Of a stretch of DNA of 64,000 nt, positions 10,728-21,082 are shown in pieces. Under the pieces are notes generated by a model, which was given only the letters and a program-made list of their open reading frames with translations, ran no database searches and was not told the origin of the DNA. A program made the position numbers and the translations under genes. Origin of the DNA: Tremella fuciformis (taxonomy: Eukaryota > Basidiomycota > Tremellomycetes > Tremellales > Tremellaceae). The stretch spans positions 6,758,001 to 6,822,000 of the forward strand of contig CP136490.1 of the NCBI GenBank assembly GCA_032768795.1, written 5' to 3'. Each line of letters begins with the position of its first letter. The stretch's first letter is position 1.

Positions 10728-11501
10728 CTACCTGCGCCTCGTGATGGTACGATCGGGTATAACGTATTCGTAGTCGGAGCGAACAACCTCTCTTGGATAG
10801 TCGGTGCACTCCGGGCTTAGGCACACTGGTGAGTACGATTTCAGTAAGCGCCGCCGCCGTTCCTGACTACCGTCGAGCACATAGGTCTCTGGATAACTGT
10901 CTTCTCTGGGATACTCAGCATGGTACAAGCCTTCGTCCTCGGACTCCGGATCGACCGATTCGCCATCCGTATTGTACTCCACTAATTGCGAGTTATTATT
11001 GAACTGGCTATCGAAATCCCTCAAGACGCGGTCGATCTTCTCGGCTTGATTGGGGTCAAGGCTTGTCGCCTCGACCATGTGGAAGATCTTTCGCCGTTCG
11101 CGGAGGCCGGTAGTCTGGGAAGTACGGTAGAAAGCGTGAAACTGTTCGGGGGGGAGCTGGGCATATGTGGTCAAGAACTTCCATTGTTCATCATTGTTGA
11201 CTTCGATGGGCACATTATGAAGCGACCCAGAGAGATTGCATGATCCGTGCGTGTCGGAGCAGCTGACGGGTCCCTCTGATGAGTCGGACGCGTGCCTGAA
11301 CCTCGAGATAGCGCGACGCGATCCTGGCAGCAGAGCGTCATCGGATATGAGGGAGGTTTGAGGGGTGTCTAGTCCCGTGGAAGAAGAGCCAGTGGAAAAG
11401 CCGGGCGCATGACCATGAGCAGGACCAGGTGTTGGTGGTCGCCATGCCCTCCGTCGGATGTTGGGAAGGGCATGGCTTCCGTGCAAGTAATGTTCAGGCA
11501 T
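10728..11501 (-). CDS. Hypothetical protein, 257 aa
   Basis: Single uninterrupted reading frame from ATG 11501 (MPEHYLHGSHALPNIRRRAW). The N-terminal half is Ser/Pro-rich and probably disordered. Residues around 90-165 look folded and helical (EQWKFLTTYAQLPPEQFHAF, then RERRKIFHMVEATSLDP); the C-terminus is acidic then basic. It is not recognised as any named family. The lack of introns is unusual in this window. A TATA-like run lies about 60 bp upstream of the start. Confidence 0.65.
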   Translation of the reverse strand: MPEHYLHGSHALPNIRRRAWRPPTPGPAHGHAPGFSTGSSSTGLDTPQTSLISDDALLPGSRRAISRFRHASDSSEGPVSCSDTHGSCNLSGSLHNVPIEVNNDEQWKFLTTYAQLPPEQFHAFYRTSQTTGLRERRKIFHMVEATSLDPNQAEKIDRVLRDFDSQFNNNSQLVEYNTDGESVDPESEDEGLYHAEYPREDSYPETYVLDGSQERRRRLLKSYSPVCLSPECTDYPREVVRSDYEYVIPDRTITRRR

Positions 11502-11559
11502 GCTGTGAGTGAAGTGATTGATGAGACCTGGATTAGACGCAAGGACACATAGACAGGGG

Positions 11560-11568
11560 TATATATAT
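11560..11568 (-). promoter_or_regulatory. TATA-like run upstream of the 257-aa gene
   Basis: The sequence TATATATAT lies about 60 bp upstream of ATG 11501. A match on composition only; no transcription data. Confidence 0.3.
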
Positions 11569-11783
11569 GTTCAGCCGAGCGCCCTCCTGAAGTGGTGCTC
11601 GCCTCCAGCCTTTGTGCTCCCTTGGTTGAGCCTGGTTGAAAGGATGGACCGTTGACCATATCCTATTGGAAATACGGATCGAATAACCGGCGTGGTGCTC
11701 CTTTTGCTCAGTTGCTGGAGCATATGTAAGAGAGTGCGAAGCGTTTGAGGTCATTTTGCTTCGCCGTGACACGAGAAGGGAGG

Positions 11784-12690
11784 TCATGATGCCTTGTCGA
11801 CGGCCATGACTGCTGCTGTGACGCCATGGGCCGATGGCTCCTCGGCGACGGCGTCCACACGGCTACCAGAAGCCTCCAATGCGCGCTTAGTCGTTTCGCC
11901 TATGGCCAAGAACTTCCATTCAAGCTTCGACTCGATCATTCCTTCTGTTTCGATGGCGCTCAACAAAGGCAAGACGATCTTGACGCCAGAGGGCGAGAAG
12001 AATGTGAACCATGTTCTAGACTCCCCGGTTTCCTTTACCACTTCGTTGAGATCGTGCGCCACCCCAGGTCGTTCGTGTGTCGAGTAGACTTCGACTTCTT
12101 CGACACCGTTGCCGGCTATCCGCAGGCCGGTCTGCAGCTCCTCAGTCGACTTGTCTCCTCGCAGAACCAGATAGCGCCGATACATTCTGTCTCTCGGTCC
12201 GGAAGGAGCGATCACTGCGACAAGACCAGCAGCATTCTTGGCGGATTGTGCACCGGCGAGGTCTGGCAGTAGGTGTTTCGGGAGCTTCGAAGACGAAAGA
12301 ATGTCGATAGAAGAGGTTCCTACCGTGTATAGACGAATCGTCGACCAGTCTTCTCGTCAGTTACCGAGCTGCACTCCGAGAACGAATAGCACCATAAGAA
12401 GAGTTCGTCCCCGCTGCGTGAGCGGCTTGCACCCATGCTTCTGCGGCCCTTTTAGATGTAATGACCACCCCAGACCAATACGATTCGGTCCCAATGATGC
12501 GTGTGAGTTCGCCGATGTTGTATTTTTCGGCAAGGACGGGAATAGAGTGAGGGCGATACTGGGCGGCGAGGAGGGATTTGTGATATGTATCGGCTTGTGC
12601 TGAGGCATGAGGGATACGGAAAAGGATCACATGCCCTTGAGATGATGGCTGGACACTACTAGAGGAGCTTGCGGCGCCCTCAGCGTGCAT
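11784..12690 (-). CDS. HEM4: Uroporphyrinogen-III synthase
   Basis: Fourth enzyme of haem biosynthesis: it cyclises hydroxymethylbilane with inversion of ring D. The first usable ATG is 12690 (MHAEGAASSSSS). The first half has the HemD fold start (HVILFRIPHA, then GVVITSKRAAEAW, matching the usual ITSxRA). After one or more introns the second half continues YLVLRGDKSTEELQTGLR, VEVYSTHERPG, FTFFSPSGVK and FLAIGETTKRALEASG, ending AVDKAS. These are the characteristic HemD blocks (FxSPSGV, AIGxxTxxAL). Length is normal for fungal HEM4. Confidence 0.9.
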
Positions 12691-13038
12691 GTCCGGTGTC
12701 AATCATGGCATTGTGAGGCTAAGAGGTCTCGAAGAAGACCGGAGAGAGCATGACCACGTGACAAGGTGGAGGCGAACACTGGACACTGTCGCAAGCTGAT
12801 GGATGCTACCTCAATCTATCCTTCAGTACTCGATCATCTTTGTGAGACACAGAGAAACCTCTCTTCCTCGCTACATTCTTCTTGGAGGAGCTCGCAGATC
12901 AGGTGCTGGTCTCGCCTTCTCAGCGCATCTTGCTTTCCGCCTGGCCGACTCATACTCCATGATCACCTCATAGCGGCAAACAACCCGCCACCGGATCAAT
13001 CGCAGGGGCCGTGCACCGACCGAGACGGTCACTACACC
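12691..13038. other. Divergent intergenic region
   Basis: About 350 bp between HEM4 (-) and the next gene (+). No recognisable motif or RNA gene. Confidence 0.4.
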
Positions 13039-13919
13039 ATGTCAGACGTCCTCGCACAGCATAGGCCCGTGAAGCGGGCGAGGTCGTCTTCTCCGCTTGT
13101 ACCAGATTATGATGGCTCGCCGCTCGACATCTTGCTCAAACGCCGGCGGAGAGATGCTGAGTTCGGTCACCACGCCGGTCAAAACCAATCTTACGAAAGC
13201 GGCCACCAGGCGAACTCCGACCAGCCAGAAACATCTTCAGCCGCTCAAGCACGCCTACAGGGCGTCAATGGTCGTCGTGCACGGCAATGGGAGCGCCTCA
13301 ATGCTCCGCAACCCCATTCGCATCAGACCAGTTCCCAGCCTGAGACCTACCTTCAGCCCCCTTCGAGCCCGTGGCACCCCTCGCGATCGTACTCTCAGCC
13401 GGAGCCTGCATCGCGCCCGCCGATGTCATCGTCGCCTATACGGCACCACCCTCCCTCATCCTCGCCCTTTCGACCGTCGAACGACGCTAAAGCAGAAGAC
13501 GCCGAGTTTGGCGAGATGGAATATGACGAGATGGTCAAAGAGTGGGGCGAGGCATATGCCACGCAGAACTCGTTGCTGCATAGCCTGGTAAGCTCATCTG
13601 AAGATTTCTGCTCCACAAACTGAGTTCGCAGCATCGCGAGCGTGCTCAATCCACTGTGACCCCAAACTCGACGATCCTGCAAACCCCCGAGTTCGGCACT
13701 CCTTATCGTACAACTCACTACCCCTCTTCATCGCCATACGCGTCGACGAGGGTCTTGTTGCCCAGTGAGGTGGACTCAGTCATGGGAGACGACGACATGG
13801 ACGGCTCTCGGGTCGAGGACAACGCAGGCGAAGAAGCCGTCAGGAAGCGATACGAGGAGGCCAATCGGCTCCTCGCCGAGCTCGCGGTGATCAGGCGACA
13901 ACGATGGGGCGACGAATAG
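13039..13919 (+). CDS. Hypothetical nuclear-type protein, two exons
   Basis: ATG 13039 gives MSDVLAQHRPVKRARSSSPL, followed by a basic cluster LLKRRRRDAE that could be a nuclear localisation signal. A His/Ser/Pro/Gln-rich stretch follows, then an acidic helix (FGEMEYDEMVKEWGEAYATQ). One intron (13588-13631, GTAAGC...GCAG) joins LLHSL to HRERAQSTVTP. Exon 2 ends with a helical tail, EEANRLLAELAVIRRQRWGD. Not recognised; the conserved-looking parts are the two helices flanking the disordered region. It converges with the downstream minus-strand gene. Confidence 0.7.
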
Positions 13920-14096
13920 AAACGACTTTGACGTCCATGAGCAACACATTGTCAACCTCCATCTTGTCTTCTTCGACACACAACGACCAGTCACAGTCAT
14001 GGCATACATAACATATCGCATAGTTGTAGATCCAGCTGATTGTAGACGCATGTAACCCATGTAGCAGGTATCTTGGCCCCTTCCTGCTGCGCCGCG

Positions 14097-14927
14097 TCAC
14101 GCGTATGGATCGGCCTCTTCTTGCGCCTTGCGCATGGCGACCGCCATATCTGCTGCCATCGCGCTCTCGCCCACGCCCCACTTGTCCCGTCCCGGATCCA
14201 CGTCCGCCGTGCCCGTCCACTCGACACCGGTGTATTCGACCGCCGTCATCCCCGGCTTCATGGCAGGCGGGCTTCTGCCCTCCATCCAGTCCTTCTCCTC
14301 CTGTGGCTGCATTGCGCAGTACCCGCACTTCCCAATATACGCCTGCACATCGTCGTCCATTCCCACCCACCAGAAGGTCTGATTTAGGACATGCGTCATC
14401 TCCTCGGCGCTGTGGTGCGCCGCCTCGCCTTGCTCGTTCAGGGCTAGATGGGCGTCTTCGAGCAGCTCAACTCTGACTCCAGAAGGCGGGACGAGCAGAG
14501 CAGGCTCGTCCAGATCCGGATCGGAAGGCCGGAGGTACAACAGCCCGACATCGGATAGGATGAAGTCGTCGTTCTCTTCGCCTTGCCGCAAAGACTCGAT
14601 CAAAGGGACGAGTTCTGCGTCTTGTGGGTAGGCGTCGATCCACCGTCGCGTCTCGGGGTCGAGCTCTTCTTCCACTGCTGGAAGCAGCACAGGCAAAGGA
14701 GCCTCGGTCTCGGGCGGCAGGAAGAAGGTCGCCGACTCTGATCGTGCGTGCCCGCCGTGTGTGATCTTCTCCCATGGGAGCAGCAAGGCCGCCGGGTTGG
14801 GCTCGGGCGGCTCGAGAAATGTTCGGAATGACGCTTTGGCCTGGACGAAGTATCGAATCGCTGCGATCATCGGATCCAGGCATGACTGTACAGTCATGAG
14901 AGGGAGGTACCCGCCCGACCTCACCAT
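14097..14927 (-). CDS. Protein with retroelement-type integrase zinc-binding domain
   Basis: Reading frame of about 276 residues from ATG 14927 (MVRSGGYLPL); ATGs at 14897 and 14867 are alternative starts. The centre contains an H2C2 integrase zinc-binding module: AHLALNEQGEAAHH, EEMTHVLNQTFWWVGM, DDVQAYIGKCGYCAM. This is the classic H-H-C-C pattern with the WWxGMxxDV signature found just before retroviral/Ty3 integrase cores. No reverse transcriptase, RNase H or integrase DDE core is present in any frame nearby and there are no LTRs, so this is probably a domesticated or orphan domain. It begins only 33 bp after the stop of the PalI-like gene on the same strand, so a fused or shared transcript cannot be excluded. 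Confidence 0.7.
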   Translation of the reverse strand: MVRSGGYLPLMTVQSCLDPMIAAIRYFVQAKASFRTFLEPPEPNPAALLLPWEKITHGGHARSESATFFLPPETEAPLPVLLPAVEEELDPETRRWIDAYPQDAELVPLIESLRQGEENDDFILSDVGLLYLRPSDPDLDEPALLVPPSGVRVELLEDAHLALNEQGEAAHHSAEEMTHVLNQTFWWVGMDDDVQAYIGKCGYCAMQPQEEKDWMEGRSPPAMKPGMTAVEYTGVEWTGTADVDPGRDKWGVGESAMAADMAVAMRKAQEEADPYA

Positions 14928-14960
14928 GTCAATCAATGCTCGGGGGGTCAGACGAACTAC

Positions 14961-16871
14961 TCACCCCATACTGACTGTCTTCCCAGTCGTGGACTCGATG
15001 TCTTTCTTCAACACGAATGCGCAGCCGGTCTAGACTTAGCGTTCGCAGACAGACATTGAGCGGCGACTTACCGCTGCTATAGACAACACGCCCACTATGA
15101 GGACGTATATGTGACCGACTGGGCCACGCCGATGGGCCCACCAAGCCCACCATACCCACACGTAACCCTGAAGAGGGAGAGGATCGCACTTGGCCCGAAG
15201 GTCGACTTCCGCTTGAATCTCGTCGACCGGCTCTTTCTCTTTCTCCCCATCTACAGCGCCTCCGGGGATCGGAAGCGGGTGCATCACGTCGACCAGATGG
15301 CGATATGGGATAGACAAGGCGAAGAACAGGTAAAAGTGCAGAAAGGCGCTGACGAGGTGGTAGACCGCCATCAGCCACACGATGGCTGCGAGGGCGACGG
15401 TGAGCGAAGCCAAGGTGTCAAGTGGAGACTCTGCAGGGATCGAGAAACTTGAATCCGCGTTGACAAAATCGTCGCCCGTGTATGCTTCGCAATCTGGGCT
15501 GCTGCTTCAGCTCCCTTACATCGCGCCTTCGACCTGCTCGGAGACACACCTTGATATTCCGCTCTGGCACCAGCCGTAGAAGCCTAGTGTAACGTCAGCG
15601 CCGTCACCGGCTGCCTTTGTGAATGTCCCCGCGGGCACCTTGATGACTTGCGACAGGCTCATCGTACTGATCTGCAGCCCCATGGTCAAGAGTAGCGCGC
15701 TGAGCAGACTTGAAAGAGCCAAGATGAATGGTTTCCACGTCAGGCAGAACCGCCCAACCTTGCTGCGTGCGACCCGCGAGGCCAATCCGCTGGGTTTCTT
15801 CAGCGAACCGGTGATGGACTTCCTCCCTGCAGTCGATGGCGGCCGATTCGGGGGCAAAGAGTATCTTGGCGCAGCGACTGACATGCGTCCCAAACGCTGA
15901 TGCTGCCCTGGCGTCATCATCGCCGAAGGTCGTATCTCTGGTGTCAACTGTGCAGGATAAGCCGACCGTCGCTGGATCCCAGACGCGCCCTCCTCTGCAT
16001 TATCGCCGAAGGGATTCTGCCCGTGTGTGTCCACATTGTACGGCGGGTACTGGTCGTACGCCTCGTCATTGAGAGGAATTTGCTGCAGATGCGGGACGTG
16101 CGACATGGTCGACCGCCGGGCGTGTTTCGGCAGGGAGAATCGAGTGGACCGTGCGGGCGCACTGCTAGGCGCCGTGGGCGGGGCAGTGCCGCCATTCGCC
16201 CCGGGAGTCTTGTGTCGGGCGTAAGAGTAGCGCTTGGCCGATACTGGACCGGGCACCATACCTCGCATTCCATCCGCTCCTAGGGCCGTAACTGGGGACC
16301 GGTACGCAGAGGCGGGCACGACACCCCCGGTGCCGTACTCGTATGCCTCCTCATGCTCCTCGGGTATAGCCCCAGCCCTGAGATCTTCCGTGCGCGGGCC
16401 TACCCAGGACGACCGGCTCCACGCTGTACCTGGATCCTCCCCGCCAGCTTCGCGCGAATAGTCGGACCGCGCATAGACCGGCGTATGACGCCCAGACCCG
16501 CCTGAACCACCGGACCTGCCGGATGCATAGGACAATGCGGTGGGGTGGTCGTACTCTGATGGCGAACCGACCAGCGGTGCCCCCGTCAGTCCGAATGCTG
16601 TCTTACGCGGCACTCCTGATGTGAATGAATAGCCGGTCGGCGGGCGGGCGAGCGAGTAGGGGAAGACCGAGGACGCGCGGGTCGTGCGTGGCACAGAGGG
16701 CGATACGGGGTATGAGGGCGGTGCCGGGTACGAATAGGTCGTCCTGCGAGGCATGGTGCCTAACCTTCCCCCTTCTCTGGGCTCGAGACCGGCTCGAGGA
16801 TGGTGATGGGCAGAGCAACCGGCATCAACTTGTCCTCTGTAAGACATTGGTGGTTGAAGAGCGGTCACCAT
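14961..16871 (-). CDS. PalI/Rim9-like (SUR7-type) membrane protein
   Basis: Four-helix plasma-membrane protein similar to PalI/Rim9, which supports the alkaline-pH sensor of the Rim101/PacC pathway. A long Ser/Tyr/Pro-rich, presumably cytosolic N-terminal region (about 330 residues) precedes helix 1 (PFILALSSLLSALLLTMGL). The extracellular FYGWCQSGIS motif and a second Cys segment follow, then helix 2 (LASLTVALAAIVWLMAVYHL), helix 3 and helix 4 (YVLIVGVLSIAAV). The last exon ends TGKTVSMG, stop at 14961. PalI normally has the tail at the C-terminus, so the N-terminal position of the disordered region is unusual. The start may be ATG 16754 (MPRRTTYSYP) instead of 16871. Confidence 0.72.
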
Positions 16872-17139
16872 TCATCAAGCCCCGTCTGGCACAAAGGACC
16901 TACCACAAAGGCAACCGGATGCCCCGAGTTGCCACTGGTCAGACTTGTCCCGGTCTCAGATTAACCTACAGAGCCAGTGAGTTACTGGTACTGTTTGTCG
17001 AGATCAATCAGAACAATCAGACATCCACATCTGTGCCCGGCGGGACACTACGTGTATGGTATGTGCATGGGACTGTAAGCGATACTTGAATCGGTAGGGT
17101 ACTATTCGGTGTTCAACATACGATTCCAAACACAGCGCA

Positions 17140-17938
17140 TCAGCATGAAGAAGCCTGCTCGACCTGGGGCGTGTGCTCGGCCGTGTCTGCCTCTTCGGTG
17201 TTCCTCGAGTCAGTTCTGAGCAAGAACCCTGCGTCATGCGCGACAGTGAGGGGGATCTGCTTTTCCAGCATCTCCTCGAGGATATCCTCGAACGTCTTGA
17301 AGGATGCGAGACCGGCAGGGTCCGGTAGCGGCTCGCCGGGAAGACGACCGGGAATTTGCTGCATGAGGACATCGGGACTACATGTCAGGGCTGCATCCTC
17401 CCCAGGTGGTCGTCGGACTCACTCGAACTCGGCAAAGGACTCGAGGGCGTGCATGCGGCAGACGACCCTTGGCACCTCACGTTGGGGACCATCTGAGAAA
17501 GCATCGAGAGTCTCCTCGTGCCATTCGGTATCGACCCATTCCTCAAAGTCACCGGCGGGATCGGCACTGGAGAGACAATCCTGACGCTTGCTTCTAAGCC
17601 TGGCCACGGATGACATGCAGTGGAGCGCTCACTCCACATGCAAAGGTATCTCCAGCTTCTTGTAGCGTCGCGCTCCACTCCTCCTCGCTCAGGCCCCTGC
17701 GTCGTGCCCCTCGCTGCAATAGGAAACGCAGTACGAAATCCTCCATCTGTTTCTGACTCGCTGAAGCATCATCGGTCGGTGCTTCTGCCAGGCGTTTTGC
17801 CACCCATGCAGGCGTGGACATCAGGCTCGGCGGACGGCTCGCCTCCCTCAGATCATCAGGATGGGGTGAGTTGAGGATCTCCTCGACGGCCTTGTATCTC
17901 GGGGCATCCGGGTTTTTCTGCGGGTTGAGGGGCGGCAT
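17140..17938 (-). CDS. Hypothetical protein, three exons
   Basis: Probable start ATG 17938 (MPPLNPQKNPDAPRYKAVEE); an in-frame ATG at 18070 would add 44 residues. Exon 1 contains an Arg-rich helix (FVLRFLLQRGARRRGLSEEE). Exon 2 has a Trp/Glu-rich segment (FEEWVDTEWHEETLDAFSDG) and exon 3 ends with FEDILEEMLEKQIPLTVAHD and an acidic tail. No family recognised. The longer form has a basic, Ser/Thr/Arg-rich N-terminus that could be a mitochondrial targeting peptide; this is only a suggestion. Confidence 0.6.
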
Positions 17939-18656
17939 CCTGCTGAAAGATTGTCGAAGCCTTGTCCTGCTCGTGAGAGGTTGAGAGATGCATGTCAGTA
18001 ACGAGTGAGATGTGTCATGGGAAGCCGTGGACGCCGTGCACCCTCGGCGCGCTGGCCATGCGAGTGACATGCGAATGCAACATGCGACATGCAGCCTTCT
18101 CGGTGACGGTGGGAGCCAAGGGTGAAATCAACACGTCATGATTCAACCCATGATACCCTGAACCGGACTAACCACTCCCACAGCAAAGAAAGCATTCGCG
18201 TCTATGTACTCATACCATACCGACACCATCTTTCGACTCTTGACGGCCATAGCAGCCTCGTCACCACATATCAGTGACAGGTGTTGGCTGTACGGACATC
18301 CTCAGTTGAAGCATCAAGAGTCAGCACCCCTTTGATGGGGCCGCTGGGCTCGGACCGGCTGCTCCGTTGGCGTTTGCCACTCGTTTCGACTGTCTCTCAC
18401 ATCGATACCCCCGTAAACACCTCCCGGTGAAAGTACAGCTCCACGGGACTTAGATCTCCAGGCTATATCATCGCCCATCGGTGTCTCGGGGAGCCGTCAG
18501 CTGGTGGGACACGTCCAGTGGGTCGTCCTGCGGGCTGTGTGTCCCCTCTTCTATCGTTCACCCATTGACTTGCAGCTCAACAGGACGGAGCGTGTTGAGT
18601 CTACGATACGTCCAGGGCTTCTGGGTGACACGCCTGGCTCATAGAACCAAAGCAAT
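17939..18656. other. Divergent intergenic region
   Basis: About 720 bp between the hypothetical gene (-) and the SAM-like gene (+). Only short spurious frames; nothing recognised. Confidence 0.4.
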
Positions 18657-20882
18657 ATGCCTGCATTCCCGGCAACACCGCCGACCCTTCCCCACTCGAC
18701 CTCCTCTCCGTCCTTGTCTTCACCCAAGCCCCTGAGCGTCCCAAAGAATTACCACCCATATGCCATTCAGACAACCGCCTCCTCTGTTCTTACCCGCTCT
18801 AATTCTTCCCCTTCTCAGCCTCTCTCGGCCTACCGCCATAAGCCAAGCCGAAGTATGTCCTCGCTCGCTCATCCGGGTTCGCCTCCTGTCGAGGAACCAG
18901 CATCCGACAGTGCTTGGAGGAAGGATAAAAGGGACCGCGAAAGAACGAAGAGTATGGACATGTCGACACCTTCCAGAGGCGGCCTGAGGAGAAGCGACAA
19001 GATGGGCAGCTTTCCCAGTCTCAGGGACGAGGACATGAGGTTCGCGGAGGAGAAGCTGAGGGAGCCTACTCTACCCGTGAGGTCATCTGCAATGTGCCGA
19101 GTATTAAGCTGATCAGCGAGACGAATCCGAGGGCTTGGACACGTGAAGCCTGCAGTCCATGTAGCGTTCTAGGGCTGACGTTTGCAGCGGCCGACCTCGC
19201 AGCATACCTTGAGTGGCATCTGCGGACCGGGGGCATAGATGGGCAAGGTCAAACGTTACCCCCTCGTCTTGTCGAAGATATCAAATCCTGGGTATTCAGG
19301 TCTCAAGTCAACGGTCGCGTTTTCTTAAAAGGCAGCGAGGAAGAATGGTCGTCAGCTAAGATATCCAATCAGGCAAGTTTGGAAGCTGACAACAAGCACG
19401 TCCTCGCGGCCGCCTCCGTTCATGCCTCTGCTGCTGGCTATGTCCCGCAAATTACGCAGGACATCTTTGCAAGGTCGCATGCGCACTTCAATGTCTGACG
19501 CGTCGGCTCTTATCGGGACTCCAGGCGAACAATCTGCTCTCGGCGCAGCATCAGTGCTTTTGGAAGAAGAGGAGGATTTCGACGATGACTCCCAAGAGAT
19601 GAGCGGGGTGAGACGCATGGCCCAATCCCTCGAGACGCGTAGCTCGGCATCGGAAGCCAGCGGAGATGAAGGAGACCACCGAGCTGCCCTGCAGCCTCAA
19701 TGGACCGGAGGAAGCTCATCTGGAAACGGTCATCGACCGATTATCAAGCGTGAATATACCGGTGGCTCATCTGCAAGCGCAAAGGCTGTAGGACCGCTAG
19801 TTGAAGAAGCTCTCAAGCGCTTCGAGTCAAGGGATAGCCATGGTGGACTGGCTGATTCGGAAGCCAGTCCGATGGTCAAGCACGAATTCCTGCCAGCGGA
19901 TGTCGAGGAGCCGACTGAGCCAGAAGAAGCAGGGCCCGGCAGTACCGTCAAAGGTGCTCCTGCGATGCTGTCTGGGCATCTATTGGCAACGGAAACTAGT
20001 CCACCGCCTCCATACGCTTCGCCCTATCTCGACAGCTCGCCCCAAAGCAGTCCGGCACTGGTCGTCCAGCCCGGCAGCACTTCCGCTCTCACCCTGACTC
20101 CTGTTGCACGAGTGGCGCCTTCGTCTGTAACTCCCACGCCTGATCGCCCAAATTTGCACACAGACGACGTCTCTACGACTGATCTCGCCTTGCAGTCTCT
20201 GAGCGGCCCTTCTCCTCCACCCCTCGCCCCCCAGGAACAAGTAGCTCCCAGCTCTCCGCACATGACGAACATGCAAAATCACCGGCTTTCGGGGAGCGAT
20301 CCATACGCTGCTCTGCGGAGGTCCTCATCGTCTTCCTCCGGCGCAGGCAAGAGGCTGCCGACGCTGTCGACTATCCGAAGAGCTCAAGGCAATGCTGGCT
20401 TGGCCGCTGGGGATGACGATAGCGGAGTCGTGGAGATGTCCCCAACTGAATTTGTCGAGATGTTGTCCACAGCTCGACGTGTCACCATTCGTCCTGGCCC
20501 GGCTCGAGTATCCGACATCTTCCTTCCATCAGGAGCCGAAGGGCCGACAGAAAAAGAGAAGGAGATGGAAAAGACAGTGCAAGATCTCATGTCGCGCATC
20601 AAAGAGCTCGAGACTCGTTTGGAATCGGTCGAGAATAAGTCTGGCGACACGACACCAGCCAGTCAGCCCTCTCGATCGGTCAGTCCTACAGCGATAACGA
20701 GACCCAGCAGTCCGATCCTCGCCATGCTGCCTGAGAGTGTGCTGGAGAGCTTTGGGTTCAGCTTTGGGCAAGACGGGGATGCGATGCCTAGAAGGGTGAG
20801 AGAGCTGCCCGCGTACCTGTTCTTGATGGGCGTCGGCGTCGGTGCAGTGATGGTCAGAGTCCTTCTAGGTCGAACGAGATAA
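18657..20882 (+). CDS. SAM-like domain, tail-anchored membrane protein
   Basis: ATG 18657 starts MPAFPATPPTLPHSTSSPSL, a Ser/Pro-rich disordered N-terminus. The next exons encode a small helical domain (LAAYLEWHLRTGG, then LVEDIKSWVF, FLKGSEEEW, and LLLAMSRKLRR after a splice) that looks like a sterile-alpha-motif fold. A long acidic Ser/Pro-rich linker follows, then a coiled coil (KEKEMEKTVQDLMSRIKELE). The end is one transmembrane helix at the extreme C-terminus (LPAYLFLMGVGVGAVMVRVL) followed by LGRTR, the layout of a tail-anchored protein of the ER or mitochondrial outer membrane. No named orthologue recognised. The splice between the two halves of the SAM-like domain is uncertain. Confidence 0.7.
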
Positions 20883-21082
20883 GTCTGTAAGATTCTGATG
20901 TCATGATCTTGATGATCAGTTGTAGATCTTGTTGCGTCCTGCTTGGCCCATCCCGTGTATGTATGCTAGATGCAGCCCAACGTCATCAGTCGCTCTGTGT
21001 TCCGTGGGTCCTGCACACTGTACACAGTTAAAAACAATAATGCAATGCAGATGACCCCAAGGTGGTTGATGTAATAGTCTAT

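Noticed and set aside
14097..16871. Remnant LTR retrotransposon suggested by the integrase zinc domain
   Set aside because: No reverse transcriptase, RNase H, integrase core, primer-binding site or LTR pair was seen on either side.
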